Positions 1-5,685 of a DNA stretch of 9,710 nucleotides are shown in pieces. The stretch is from Myxococcales bacterium. GTDB lineage: Bacteria; Myxococcota_A; UBA9160; JALSIO01. The notes beneath the pieces are model-generated. The model saw only the letters and a list, made by a program, of their open reading frames with translations, did no database searches and was not told the DNA's origin. The translations under genes were made by a program, and so were the position numbers. Position 1 is the stretch's first letter. Each line of letters begins with the position of its first letter. The stretch lies in the NCBI GenBank assembly GCA_026989995.1, contig JALSIO010000759.1:1-9710 (forward strand), given 5' to 3'.

Positions 1-2
1 CC

Positions 3-887
3 TCCCTCCGCGGGCGCGATCTCCTTCCGCAGCTCCACGCGCCGCACCCCTACGGCCGCCCCCATCGCGCCCTGCCCGACGCACCACCGGCGCCCGGCCG
101 CTTTCCCGTCGTGCTCTTCTCCCACGGCAACTCGGGGCTGCGACAGCAGTCCACCTTCCTCACGAGCCACCTCGCCTCCCACGGCTTCGTGGTCGCGGCG
201 CCGGACCACGTGGGCAACACCTTCTTCGAGATGCTCCGGGTGACGGATCCCGGGGCTCTCCGCGAGGTGCACCGCCGCGCACGGCGTCACCGCCCCGAGG
301 ACCTGCGCGCCACCCTCGACGCCGTGCTCTCCGACGAGCAGCTCGGGCCGCGGGTCGATCCACGACGCGTGGCCGCCCTCGGCCATTCCTTCGGCGGCTG
401 GACCGCCGTCGTGGTCGCCGCCCGGGATCCGCGCATCGCCGCCGTGTGCGGGCTCGCTCCGGCCTCGGAGCCCTTCGTCGGGCGCCGCGCGTTCCGGCCC
501 GGCGAGCTGCCCCTTCCCCGGAAGGTCCCGGCCCTGCTCGTGGCGGGGCAGGACGACGTACTCGTGGACCGCGAGCAGAGCGTGCAGCCGCTCTTCGACC
601 GCCTCGCGCCTCCGCGTGCCCTCGTCGGCATCCGCGGAGCCGACCACTTCCATTTCTGCGACGGCGTCGAGCTGCTCCACAGTCGCCACCTCGCCAACCC
701 GCGGGAAGCCCAGCGCCGGCCGACCCGGCCCCTCGCCGAGCTGCTGCCGGAAGCGCGGGTCCATCGGCTGCTCGGCGGCCTCGTGGCGGCCTTCCTGCAC
801 GCGGCCCTCGCCGGCCGGGACCCGGACGAGGCGCTTGCCCCCGACGCCCTCCGGGCGCTCGACGACGCGCTCGCCCGCCTGGCATGA
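3..887 (+). CDS. alpha/beta-hydrolase (dienelactone hydrolase / PAF-acetylhydrolase-like), 5' end outside window
   Basis: The frame is open from base 3 to the TGA at 885-887, so the gene enters from the left. The GTG at 111 lies inside the first core strand (FPVVLFSHG) and is not a credible start. Numbering from that GTG as residue 1, I see an oxyanion-type HGNSG at 5-9, a nucleophile elbow GHSFGG at 91-96 (Ser93), a charge-relay Asp in the GQDD segment (about Asp149) and a His in GADHFHFCD (His179). This is the full Ser-Asp-His set of an alpha/beta-hydrolase. The HGNSG start and the ADHFHFCD context resemble bacterial dienelactone-hydrolase and platelet-activating-factor acetylhydrolase-like esterases. 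Such enzymes hydrolyse carboxyl esters; the substrate here is unknown. Whether a signal peptide exists cannot be seen. The next gene starts 33 bases downstream on the same strand, so the two are probably co-transcribed. Family is secure, exact reaction is not. Confidence 0.9.
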   Translation, partial: SLRGRDLLPQLHAPHPYGRPHRALPDAPPAPGRFPVVLFSHGNSGLRQQSTFLTSHLASHGFVVAAPDHVGNTFFEMLRVTDPGALREVHRRARRHRPEDLRATLDAVLSDEQLGPRVDPRRVAALGHSFGGWTAVVVAARDPRIAAVCGLAPASEPFVGRRAFRPGELPLPRKVPALLVAGQDDVLVDREQSVQPLFDRLAPPRALVGIRGADHFHFCDGVELLHSRHLANPREAQRRPTRPLAELLPEARVHRLLGGLVAAFLHAALAGRDPDEALAPDALRALDDALARLA

Positions 888-909
888 ACCCCCCTCCCCC
901 ATTCCGGCC

Positions 910-916
910 GGAGGAG
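910..916 (+). promoter_or_regulatory. ribosome binding site for the MBL-fold hydrolase
   Basis: GGAGGAG lies four bases before the ATG at 921. It supports that ATG over the in-frame ATG at 939 and over reading frames that run through this point from upstream. Confidence 0.75.
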
Positions 917-920
917 CCCG

Positions 921-2180
921 ATGCCCGCCGATTCGCCCATGCTCACCGAGGACCCGACCCGGGCGCGGCCGCGCCTCTACGCGGCCCCGCACGAGGTCGC
1001 GCCGGACGTGCTCCTGCACGCCGCCTTCGTGAACACCTACGCGCTGCGGACACCCGAAGGGCTCCTCCTCATCGATCCGGGTCTCGCCCCGCTTTCGGGG
1101 AGCGTCCACCGGGCCGTGCGGGAGTTCTCCGCCGAACCGATCCACACCGCGGTCTACACGCACGGACACGCCGACCATGCCTTCGGGCTGCGCCCCTTTC
1201 TCGAGGCGGGCGAACGCCCCCTGATCGTGGCGCAGGAGGCGGTGGTGGAGCGCTTCCTCCGCTACCAGAAGACGTGGGGCTGGAACGCGCGGATCAACCA
1301 GCGACAGTTCTCCCTGCCGGAGCCCGCCTTCCCCGACCGCTTCGACTGGCCGACCCTCACCTTCCGCGAAGCCCTCGTGCAGCGCATCGGCGACCTCGAG
1401 ATCCGCTACCGGGCCGCCCGGGGCGAGACCGACGACGCCTGCTACCTCTTCGTCCCCGAGCGCTCGTACCTCTTCACGGGCGATCTCGTGATCTGGCAGG
1501 CGCCGAACTGCGGCAATCCGCAGAAGGTGCAGCGCTACCCCGAGGACTGGGCCCGCGCCCTGGAGGAGATGGCGGCCCTCGACGCCGAGTGGCTCTTTCC
1601 CGGCCATGGCCTCGTGGTGCACGGTCGGCAGGCGGTGCGACAGCTCCTCACGGAGACGGCCCGCTACCTCCGGGTGCTCGTCGAGCAGGTCCTCGCGCGC
1701 ATGAACGCCGGAGAGACCCCCGAGCAGATCGTACACGCCGTCCGCCCCGACCCGGAGCTGGCGGTGCGGCCCTACCTCGGGGCGCGCTACGACCACCCGC
1801 AGTTCATCGTCCGGAACATCCTGCGCCTGTACGGGGGCTGGTGGAACGGCAACCCGGCCGAGCTCCTGCCCCCGCCGCCCGCCGAGCGCGCCCGGGAGGT
1901 GGCGGCGCTCGCCGGGGGGGTGGACCGGCTCGTCGCCCGCGGGCGCGGGCAGCTCGAGGCAGATCGAGGCGATCTCGCCGCGGACCTCGCCGAATGGGCG
2001 ACCCGGGCGGATCCGGCGCACCGGGCCGCGCTCGAGCTCAAGCGCGACGTCTACGAACACCTGCTCGCCCGAGCCGAATCCCTCATGGCGCAGGGTATCT
2101 ACCGGGCCGCGGCCAACGACGCGCGCCGGGCCCTCGGCCAGGACCCGCTTCCCGGGGGCGGCGCGCTGTCGTTCGGGTAA
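921..2180 (+). CDS. MBL-fold metallo-hydrolase with alkylsulfatase dimerisation domain
   Basis: A 419-residue zinc hydrolase of the metallo-beta-lactamase superfamily. The MBL core covers about residues 25-240. Visible metal-ligand motifs are HGHADH at 81-86 (His81, His83, Asp85, His86), GETDD at 168-172 (Glu169, the position used by SdsA1-type alkylsulfatases), TGD with Asp188, and PGHG with His229. Residues about 275-400 match the alkylsulfatase dimerisation domain, with the RYDHPQFIVRN and LYGGWWNGNPAE segments followed by helices that end in the SLMAQGIYRAA stretch. Full-length SdsA1/BDS1-type alkylsulfatases are about 650 residues and carry a further SCP2-like C-terminal domain for hydrophobic substrates; that domain is absent here. 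No signal peptide is seen, so it is probably cytoplasmic. It may cleave sulfate esters or another ester or thioester. The fold and subfamily are firm, the substrate is inferred only. It follows the alpha/beta-hydrolase by 33 bases. Confidence 0.93.
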   Translation: MPADSPMLTEDPTRARPRLYAAPHEVAPDVLLHAAFVNTYALRTPEGLLLIDPGLAPLSGSVHRAVREFSAEPIHTAVYTHGHADHAFGLRPFLEAGERPLIVAQEAVVERFLRYQKTWGWNARINQRQFSLPEPAFPDRFDWPTLTFREALVQRIGDLEIRYRAARGETDDACYLFVPERSYLFTGDLVIWQAPNCGNPQKVQRYPEDWARALEEMAALDAEWLFPGHGLVVHGRQAVRQLLTETARYLRVLVEQVLARMNAGETPEQIVHAVRPDPELAVRPYLGARYDHPQFIVRNILRLYGGWWNGNPAELLPPPPAERAREVAALAGGVDRLVARGRGQLEADRGDLAADLAEWATRADPAHRAALELKRDVYEHLLARAESLMAQGIYRAAANDARRALGQDPLPGGGALSFG

Positions 2181-2183
2181 CCT

Positions 2184-2203
2184 CGCCGGCGAAGCCGCCG
2201 GCG
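2184..2203 (+). other. inverted repeat just after the MBL hydrolase stop codon
   Basis: Two copies of the self-complementary octamer CGCCGGCG (2184-2191 and 2196-2203) are separated by AAGC, giving an 8-bp stem with a 4-base loop that begins three bases after the TAA. There is no T-tract, so intrinsic termination is uncertain. It may protect the 3' end of the message or be a chance product of base composition. Confidence 0.4.
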
Positions 2204-2234
2204 GACGGCATGCCGCGCGCCCGGTCCCGGGCCC

Positions 2235-2255
2235 GGAGGCTCCGAAGGGGCCTCC
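2235..2255 (+). other. 9-bp hairpin with GAA loop in the leader of the MaoC gene
   Basis: Bases 2235-2243 (GGAGGCTCC) pair with 2247-2255 (GGGGCCTCC) over nine positions including one G-T(U) pair, with a GAA triloop. It lies 48 bases before the MaoC start and is not followed by a T-tract. It could be a weak terminator, a processing site or a leader structure. The stem is seen directly; the role is not. Confidence 0.4.
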
Positions 2256-2291
2256 TCGCCGCGATCGGCAGCCCGGCCCGCCCCGGGGAGA

Positions 2292-2297
2292 AGGAGG
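2292..2297 (+). promoter_or_regulatory. ribosome binding site for the MaoC hydratase
   Basis: AGGAGG lies five bases before the ATG at 2303. It decides the start: the same frame is open upstream to base 446, but that extension is a shadow of the two preceding genes. Confidence 0.8.
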
Positions 2298-2302
2298 AAG
2301 CC

Positions 2303-2782
2303 ATGTCGAAGGCGGAGGAGGCACTCGCCATCTTCCAGAAGCACCTCGGCACCGAGGAGGGCGTCGGGCAGTGGCACACCGTCACCCAGGAGCAGATCAA
2401 CCTCTTCGCCGATGCCACGGGTGACCACCAGTTCATCCACGTGGACCCGGAGAAGGCGGCGAAGCTTTCGCCGTACAAGGTCACCATCGCCCACGGGTTC
2501 CTGACCCTCTCCCTGATCGTCCATCTCGGCCGGTCCATCCCGCCCGTCGATCCGAAGGCCTACGAGGGCGTGGTCATGGGCATCAACTACGGGCTCGACC
2601 GCGTGCGCTTCCCGGCGCCCGTCAAGGTGAACTCGCGGATCCGGGCGCGCCGCGAGCTGCTCGGAGCCGAGCTCAAGGGGCCGGGCACCATCCAGCTCAA
2701 GCAGCGCGTCACCGTCGAGATCGAGGGTGAGGAGAAGCCGGGCTGCGTGGCCGAAACCCTCACACGCCTCGTGTACGCCTAG
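2303..2782 (+). CDS. MaoC-family (R)-specific enoyl-CoA hydratase / NodN-like dehydratase
   Basis: A 159-residue hot-dog-fold protein, the usual length for the single-domain MaoC/NodN family. The catalytic hydratase-2 motif is clear: FADATGDHQFIHVD at 35-48 places Asp41 and His46 in the D-x4-H spacing of PhaJ-type hydratases. AHGFLTLSL follows at 63-71, and the family-typical NYGLDRVRFPAPV lies at 95-107. These enzymes add water across trans-2-enoyl-CoA to give (R)-3-hydroxyacyl-CoA, serving beta-oxidation variants, polyhydroxyalkanoate supply or side pathways; the acyl range cannot be read from sequence. No signal peptide is seen, so it is cytoplasmic. The gene lies 122 bases after the MBL hydrolase on the same strand. 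Whether it belongs to that operon depends on whether the intervening hairpins terminate. Start is set by the AGGAGG site. Confidence 0.93.
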   Translation: MSKAEEALAIFQKHLGTEEGVGQWHTVTQEQINLFADATGDHQFIHVDPEKAAKLSPYKVTIAHGFLTLSLIVHLGRSIPPVDPKAYEGVVMGINYGLDRVRFPAPVKVNSRIRARRELLGAELKGPGTIQLKQRVTVEIEGEEKPGCVAETLTRLVYA

Positions 2783-2845
2783 CGGGCCGCTGCCGGCCGC
2801 CGCGGGCCTGCCGGGGCTCGGGGGCGGGAGGCGTCGCACGCGCTC

Positions 2846-3186
2846 GTGAGGGCGCGGCCCTCGCACTCGCCCTGCTCGCCGGGAGCTGCGCGAGCCACCA
2901 GACGGTCCCCATCCGCTGCGCGCCGGAGGGAAGCCGCCTCTTCGTCGACGGCGAGGATCTCGGCCCCCCTCCGGCGGAGCTGCGGCTGCACCGCGACCGG
3001 GACCACGTGCTCCTGTTCAAGGCACCCGGCCGTGAACCGGAGCTCGTGATCCTCCGCGGGATCGAGGACGAAGGGGGGCGGCGGCTCGAGCCGGAGGCGG
3101 TCTGCGTGCAGACGGCCCCGGTACGGACGCGGAGGAGCCTCGAGGTCGAGCTCGAAGAGGAGCCCGCGGCCGCGCCCACCGATTGA
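2846..3186 (+). pseudogene. PEGA-like putative lipoprotein without a usable start codon (frame break near 2850)
   Basis: Bases 2851-3186 encode in one frame a hydrophobic segment (ALALALLAGSC), a possible lipidation cysteine at 2887-2889 and a 99-residue mature part. That part begins with a PEGA-like unit: APEGSRLFVDGEDLGPPPAEL, then a basic strand and a KAPGREPELV segment. PEGA units are small extracytoplasmic beta modules. The tail is acidic and ends at the TGA 3184-3186. The problem is the start. Back to the in-frame TGA at 2728 this frame has no ATG, GTG or TTG; the only CTG codons lie at 2743 and inside the hydrophobic segment. A GTG at 2846 is one frame off: adding one base shortly after it would give a normal lipoprotein signal peptide (M-R-A/G-A-A-L-A-L-A-L-L-A-G-S-C). 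So it is a recent frameshift, a sequencing or assembly indel, or an unusual start. A GGGAGG at 2826-2831 could have been its ribosome binding site. The coding signal is fairly good; its integrity is in doubt. Confidence 0.5.
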
Positions 3187-3509
3187 GGGCCCGGGGAGCT
3201 GCGGATTCCGGTCCCCGGCAGGTTCGACGTGCTCTCCATCCGGGGCGAGATCGCAGGGCTCGGATTCTACGCCGCGCCACCCGGCATCGGTGCCGCGGTG
3301 GGACCGTCCTGGGTCCCCGACCGTGGTTCGTGCGGGGCCCCGCGGTGGGGCTTCTCGTCGTGCTGCCCGGCGGGCTCCTCCTGCTCGCGACGCCGGGGTG
3401 CGGCTTTCCCTGAACGGCCCTCGACCTGGCCACCGGGGCGGGGGTCGGACCGGCTGTCCACGGCATGGCCCGGCTGATCACCGGACCGGATCACGCACTC
3501 CCGCCCTGA
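3187..3509 (+). other. coding-like remnant stretch with frame breaks and a TGA-interrupted lipoprotein-like peptide
   Basis: Between the PEGA-like gene and the minus-strand gene there is no intact gene, but the sequence looks like broken coding DNA. In the same frame as the PEGA-like protein, past its TGA, bases 3187 to about 3320 read smoothly (ELRIPVPGRFDVLSIRGEIA, then GLGFYAAPPG) without a credible start. A second frame opens at GTG 3330 with a textbook lipoprotein signal peptide (MRGPAVGLLVV... LLLLATPGC), stops at TGA 3411-3413 three residues after the cysteine, then continues in frame as TALDLATGAGVGPAVHGMAR to TGA 3507-3509. The last part overlaps the end of the minus-strand gene by about 30 bases. 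Possible readings are decayed small lipoprotein genes, sequence errors, or chance open frames in GC-rich DNA. I recognise no family. Confidence 0.3.
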
Positions 3510-4206
3510 TCGCCAGCACCCGGTCGGCCTCGCACATCGAGGTCGCGGCGAGCACCAGCTCCGCGTTCTCGGCGGCCTCGAAGACGGGGCCGGAGGGCGC
3601 GCGAACGTGCCGGAGGTCGGGGCCGGCGCCCCAGCCGTCGCCCGGCGGGTCCAGGTCGACCGCCTCCCCGGCTCGCAGCCGCCGCGCGGGCAGGGCACGC
3701 CACCGGTCGCCGGCGGGCTCCGCGTCCGCGAGCTCGATCCGATGGAGCTCGAGCAGCGGAGCGCCGTCCGGGTCGACGCCGCGCCAGCGGTAGAGCAGCC
3801 GTCCGAGCCGTCCCTCGTTGGTGACGAAGAGCGCGACGCCCGAGGGACCTCGTTCGCTCACGATCACGTAGCGCCCCCGGATGGCCTCTTCGAAGTGGCG
3901 GCGGCTCACCCGGCCGCGGACGAAGGCCACCGGGGGCCGCAGCACCGCCGCCCCCCGCCAGAGCTCCGCGAGCTCGTCGTCCACGTCGGCGCAGCCCGCG
4001 CCCCCGGCGGGTGCCACCGCAGGCGCCGCCGCCGGGATCCCGACCGCCCCGAAGCCAACCGCCTCGATGGCGTCGGCGTCTCCCGAGGCACCGGCCACCG
4101 GGCCGGCCGGGGCCGTGAGCAGGAAGAGCGCCAGGATGCCGGCCACCCCTGTCCCCCGGTCGGGAGCGCCCGCTGCGCAGTCCCGCCGACCTCTCGTTCG
4201 CCCCAT
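3478..4206 (-). CDS. uncharacterised secreted protein
   Basis: A 242-residue protein with no family I recognise. From the ATG at 4206, residues 1-20 are arginine-rich and residues about 20-40 form a hydrophobic stretch (VAGILALFLLTAPAGPVAGA) with an A-x-A-like end, suggesting Sec export. An Ala/Pro/Gly-rich spacer runs to about 70. A likely beta-rich domain follows at 75-242, with RRHFEEAIRGRYVIVSERG, VALFVTNEGRLGRLLYRWRG and LLELHRIELAD segments. Mature Cys72 and Cys225 could pair. The start is chosen for the signal peptide and a GGGGAG (plus-strand CTCCCC at 4215-4220) eight bases upstream. In-frame ATG 4272 or GTG 4296 would add 22 or 30 residues (including VTADGMRATWVDLDPF) and remain possible. 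The gene is divergent from the GHMP kinase, 172 bases apart, and its 3' end overlaps a plus-strand remnant. That it is a real gene rests on codon texture and the signal peptide. Confidence 0.6.
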   Translation of the reverse strand: MGRTRGRRDCAAGAPDRGTGVAGILALFLLTAPAGPVAGASGDADAIEAVGFGAVGIPAAAPAVAPAGGAGCADVDDELAELWRGAAVLRPPVAFVRGRVSRRHFEEAIRGRYVIVSERGPSGVALFVTNEGRLGRLLYRWRGVDPDGAPLLELHRIELADAEPAGDRWRALPARRLRAGEAVDLDPPGDGWGAGPDLRHVRAPSGPVFEAAENAELVLAATSMCEADRVLAIRAGVRDPVR

Positions 4207-4369
4207 GGCCCGAGCTCCCCGGCCGTGGCCCGCCCCGCCGAACGGGTCCAAATCCACCCATGTTGCCCGCATCCCATCGGCGGTGACCCCGATCACCTTG
4301 ACGACGGGCGGCGGTCCCGGCAGGCCACCCGCGCCCGACGTGCAGATGCGCCCCCGGGGCCGCCCTGCC

Positions 4370-4373
4370 GGAG
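4370..4373 (+). promoter_or_regulatory. ribosome binding site deciding the GHMP kinase start
   Basis: GGAG ends five bases before the GTG at 4379. A second in-frame GTG at 4388 sits 14 bases away and is less well placed. Both precede the first conserved motif, which starts at protein residue 8-10. Confidence 0.55.
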
Positions 4374-4378
4374 CTACC

Positions 4379-5479
4379 GTGGCGGCCGTGGCGGTCGAGT
4401 TCTTCGTTCCGGGTCGGCTCTGCCTGTTCGGGGAGCATTCGGACTGGGCGGGGGCGTGGCGCAGCCGCGCACCGGAGATCCACCCCGGCCACTGCCTGGT
4501 GGCGGGCACCGACGCGGGCATCCGTTCCGAGGCGGAGCCGGCCGACCGCTTCGAACTCGAGGCGCGCTTTCGCGACCCGGCCGTCCCCCCGGTCCGGGCC
4601 ACCATCTCCCGTGAGGCGCTGCCGGCGGTCGCGGCCTCGGAGGCGTTCGCGAGCTATGCGGCCGCCACGCTGCTCGAGCTCGTCGAGTCCCGGGGCATTC
4701 CCGGCCTTCGCCTGGCGACCGAGGCAGACCTCCCGGTGAACCGGGGACTGTCCTCCTCCGCTGCCATCTGCGTCTCGGTGGCGCGGGCCGCGAGCCGCGT
4801 CTACGGCCTCGGCCTCTCCGTCGAGGAGGAGATGGAGGTGGCCTGGCGGGGCGAGCGCCGGGCGGGCTCCCCGTGCGGACGGATGGACCAGGTGTGCGCC
4901 CTCGGGCGCCGGACCTCGCTGCTCCGCTTCGACGGAGAGGGGATGGAGGTGGAGGAGGTGGCCTGTGGCGGGCCCTTCTTCCTGCTGCTCGTCGACCTCT
5001 GCGCAGGCAAGGATACGCGCCGCATCCTGGCCGATCTCCAGGCGTGCTTCCCCGATGCCCCGGGGCCCGTGGCCGCGGCGGTGCGACGGGCGCTCGGGCC
5101 GGCGGGGGAGCTCCTGGTCCGTGCGGCCCGGGCCGCCCTCGCGGAGGGAGACGCCCCGGCGCTCGGCCGACTGATGAACGAGGCGCAGGCCCTCTTCGAC
5201 CGCGACGTGGCTCCGGCCTGCCCCGAGCTCGAGGCGCCGCAGCTCCACCGGGTCCTCGCGCACCCCGCGGTCCGCGAGCTTGCCCATGGCGGCAAGGGGG
5301 TGGGCTCCCAGGGCGACGGCTGCGCGCAGATCGTCGCGCGGGGTCCCGAGGAGCGCGACGAGCTCGCCCGGCGACTCGAGCGCGACCTCGGGGTGCGGTG
5401 CATGCCGGTCACCCTCGAGGCCCGGGGGTCCGCGCCGCCGGCCCAAGCCTCGGGCTGCGGCGCGCAGCCGGAGGCGTGA
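4379..5479 (+). CDS. GHMP-superfamily kinase, galactokinase-like first motif
   Basis: A 366-residue cytoplasmic kinase of the galactokinase / homoserine kinase / mevalonate kinase / phosphomevalonate kinase superfamily, of typical length. Motif 1 is FFVPGRLCLFGEHSDWAG (residues 8-25), closest in pattern to the PGR-x-x-L-x-GEH-x-D of galactokinases, hinting at a sugar or sugar-acid substrate. Motif 2, the ATP-phosphate loop, is LPVNRGLSSSAA (118-129). CGRMDQV at 166-172 supplies the likely catalytic Asp170. Motif 3 is GGKGVGSQGDGCAQIVA (304-320). The C-terminal 18 residues (Ala/Pro/Gln-rich) look disordered. Sugar-1-kinases of this kind feed nucleotide-sugar salvage, but no nucleotidyltransferase or sugar-catabolic neighbour is present, so the substrate is open. 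The frame is open upstream to 3881, but that part is antisense to the secreted-protein gene and lacks family similarity. Divergent from that gene; a strong hairpin follows. Confidence 0.9.
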   Translation: MAAVAVEFFVPGRLCLFGEHSDWAGAWRSRAPEIHPGHCLVAGTDAGIRSEAEPADRFELEARFRDPAVPPVRATISREALPAVAASEAFASYAAATLLELVESRGIPGLRLATEADLPVNRGLSSSAAICVSVARAASRVYGLGLSVEEEMEVAWRGERRAGSPCGRMDQVCALGRRTSLLRFDGEGMEVEEVACGGPFFLLLVDLCAGKDTRRILADLQACFPDAPGPVAAAVRRALGPAGELLVRAARAALAEGDAPALGRLMNEAQALFDRDVAPACPELEAPQLHRVLAHPAVRELAHGGKGVGSQGDGCAQIVARGPEERDELARRLERDLGVRCMPVTLEARGSAPPAQASGCGAQPEA

Positions 5480-5519
5480 GAAGCGCCCGCGGCCCGCCGA
5501 CCTCCCCGTCCCACCCCGC

Positions 5520-5551
5520 GGCGGCCTTGCCGGCCACCGGACAAGGCCGCC
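5520..5551 (+). terminator. strong hairpin after the GHMP kinase, probable terminator
   Basis: GCGGCCTTG at 5521-5529 pairs perfectly with CAAGGCCGC at 5542-5550. Outside it G5520 pairs with C5551. Inside it CCGG (5530-5533) pairs with CCGG (5537-5540) around a CCA loop, leaving one bulged A at 5541. The result is a 14-bp stem 40 bases after the kinase stop and before the promoter-like element of the next gene. There is no U-tract, as is common in very GC-rich genomes, so termination is likely but not proven. Confidence 0.6.
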
Positions 5552-5652
5552 CACCACCAGGCGGCGGCGGGGTGTTGCGCGCGTGCTGCCGCCCGGCCGC
5601 ATCTCCCCCGCCCCCACCGGCCCGCTCCGACGGGTGCCTCCCCGGTCTGGGC

Positions 5653-5658
5653 TAGAGT
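5653..5658 (+). promoter_or_regulatory. possible -10 element upstream of the PHP-domain gene
   Basis: TAGAGT in the context TGGGCTAGAGTCG keeps the TA...T core of a sigma-70 -10 box and stands out in otherwise AT-poor DNA. It lies 27 bases before the ATG at 5686, which would give a short leader. No convincing -35 is seen at 16-18 bases upstream. GAGG at 5677-5680 is a ribosome binding site five bases from the ATG. Confidence 0.4.
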
Positions 5659-5685
5659 CGACGGGTCCCTTCGAACGAGGCTCCC

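Noticed and set aside
446..2302. A plus-strand open frame of over 600 codons running upstream of and into the MaoC gene
   Set aside because: It overlaps the alpha/beta-hydrolase and the MBL gene in another frame and its translation is a low-complexity Arg/Pro/Ala string. Only the part from 2303 is a gene.
2099..2866. A 255-codon minus-strand frame opposite the MaoC gene
   Set aside because: Shadow of the MaoC codons; the plus strand carries the D-x4-H hydratase motif and a good ribosome binding site.
3475..3493. Short TGATC/GATCA inverted repeat at the convergent gene ends
   Set aside because: Only five pairs and it includes the stop codon of the minus-strand gene; too weak to call a terminator.
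4298..4303. TTGACG resembling a -35 box upstream of the GHMP kinase
   Set aside because: At 16-18 bases downstream there is only GC-rich sequence with no -10-like hexamer; I see no convincing promoter for either gene in the 172-base divergent gap.
3607..4614. A 335-codon plus-strand frame ahead of the kinase
   Set aside because: Pro/Arg/Gly-rich, opposite the secreted-protein gene and out of frame with the kinase it runs into.
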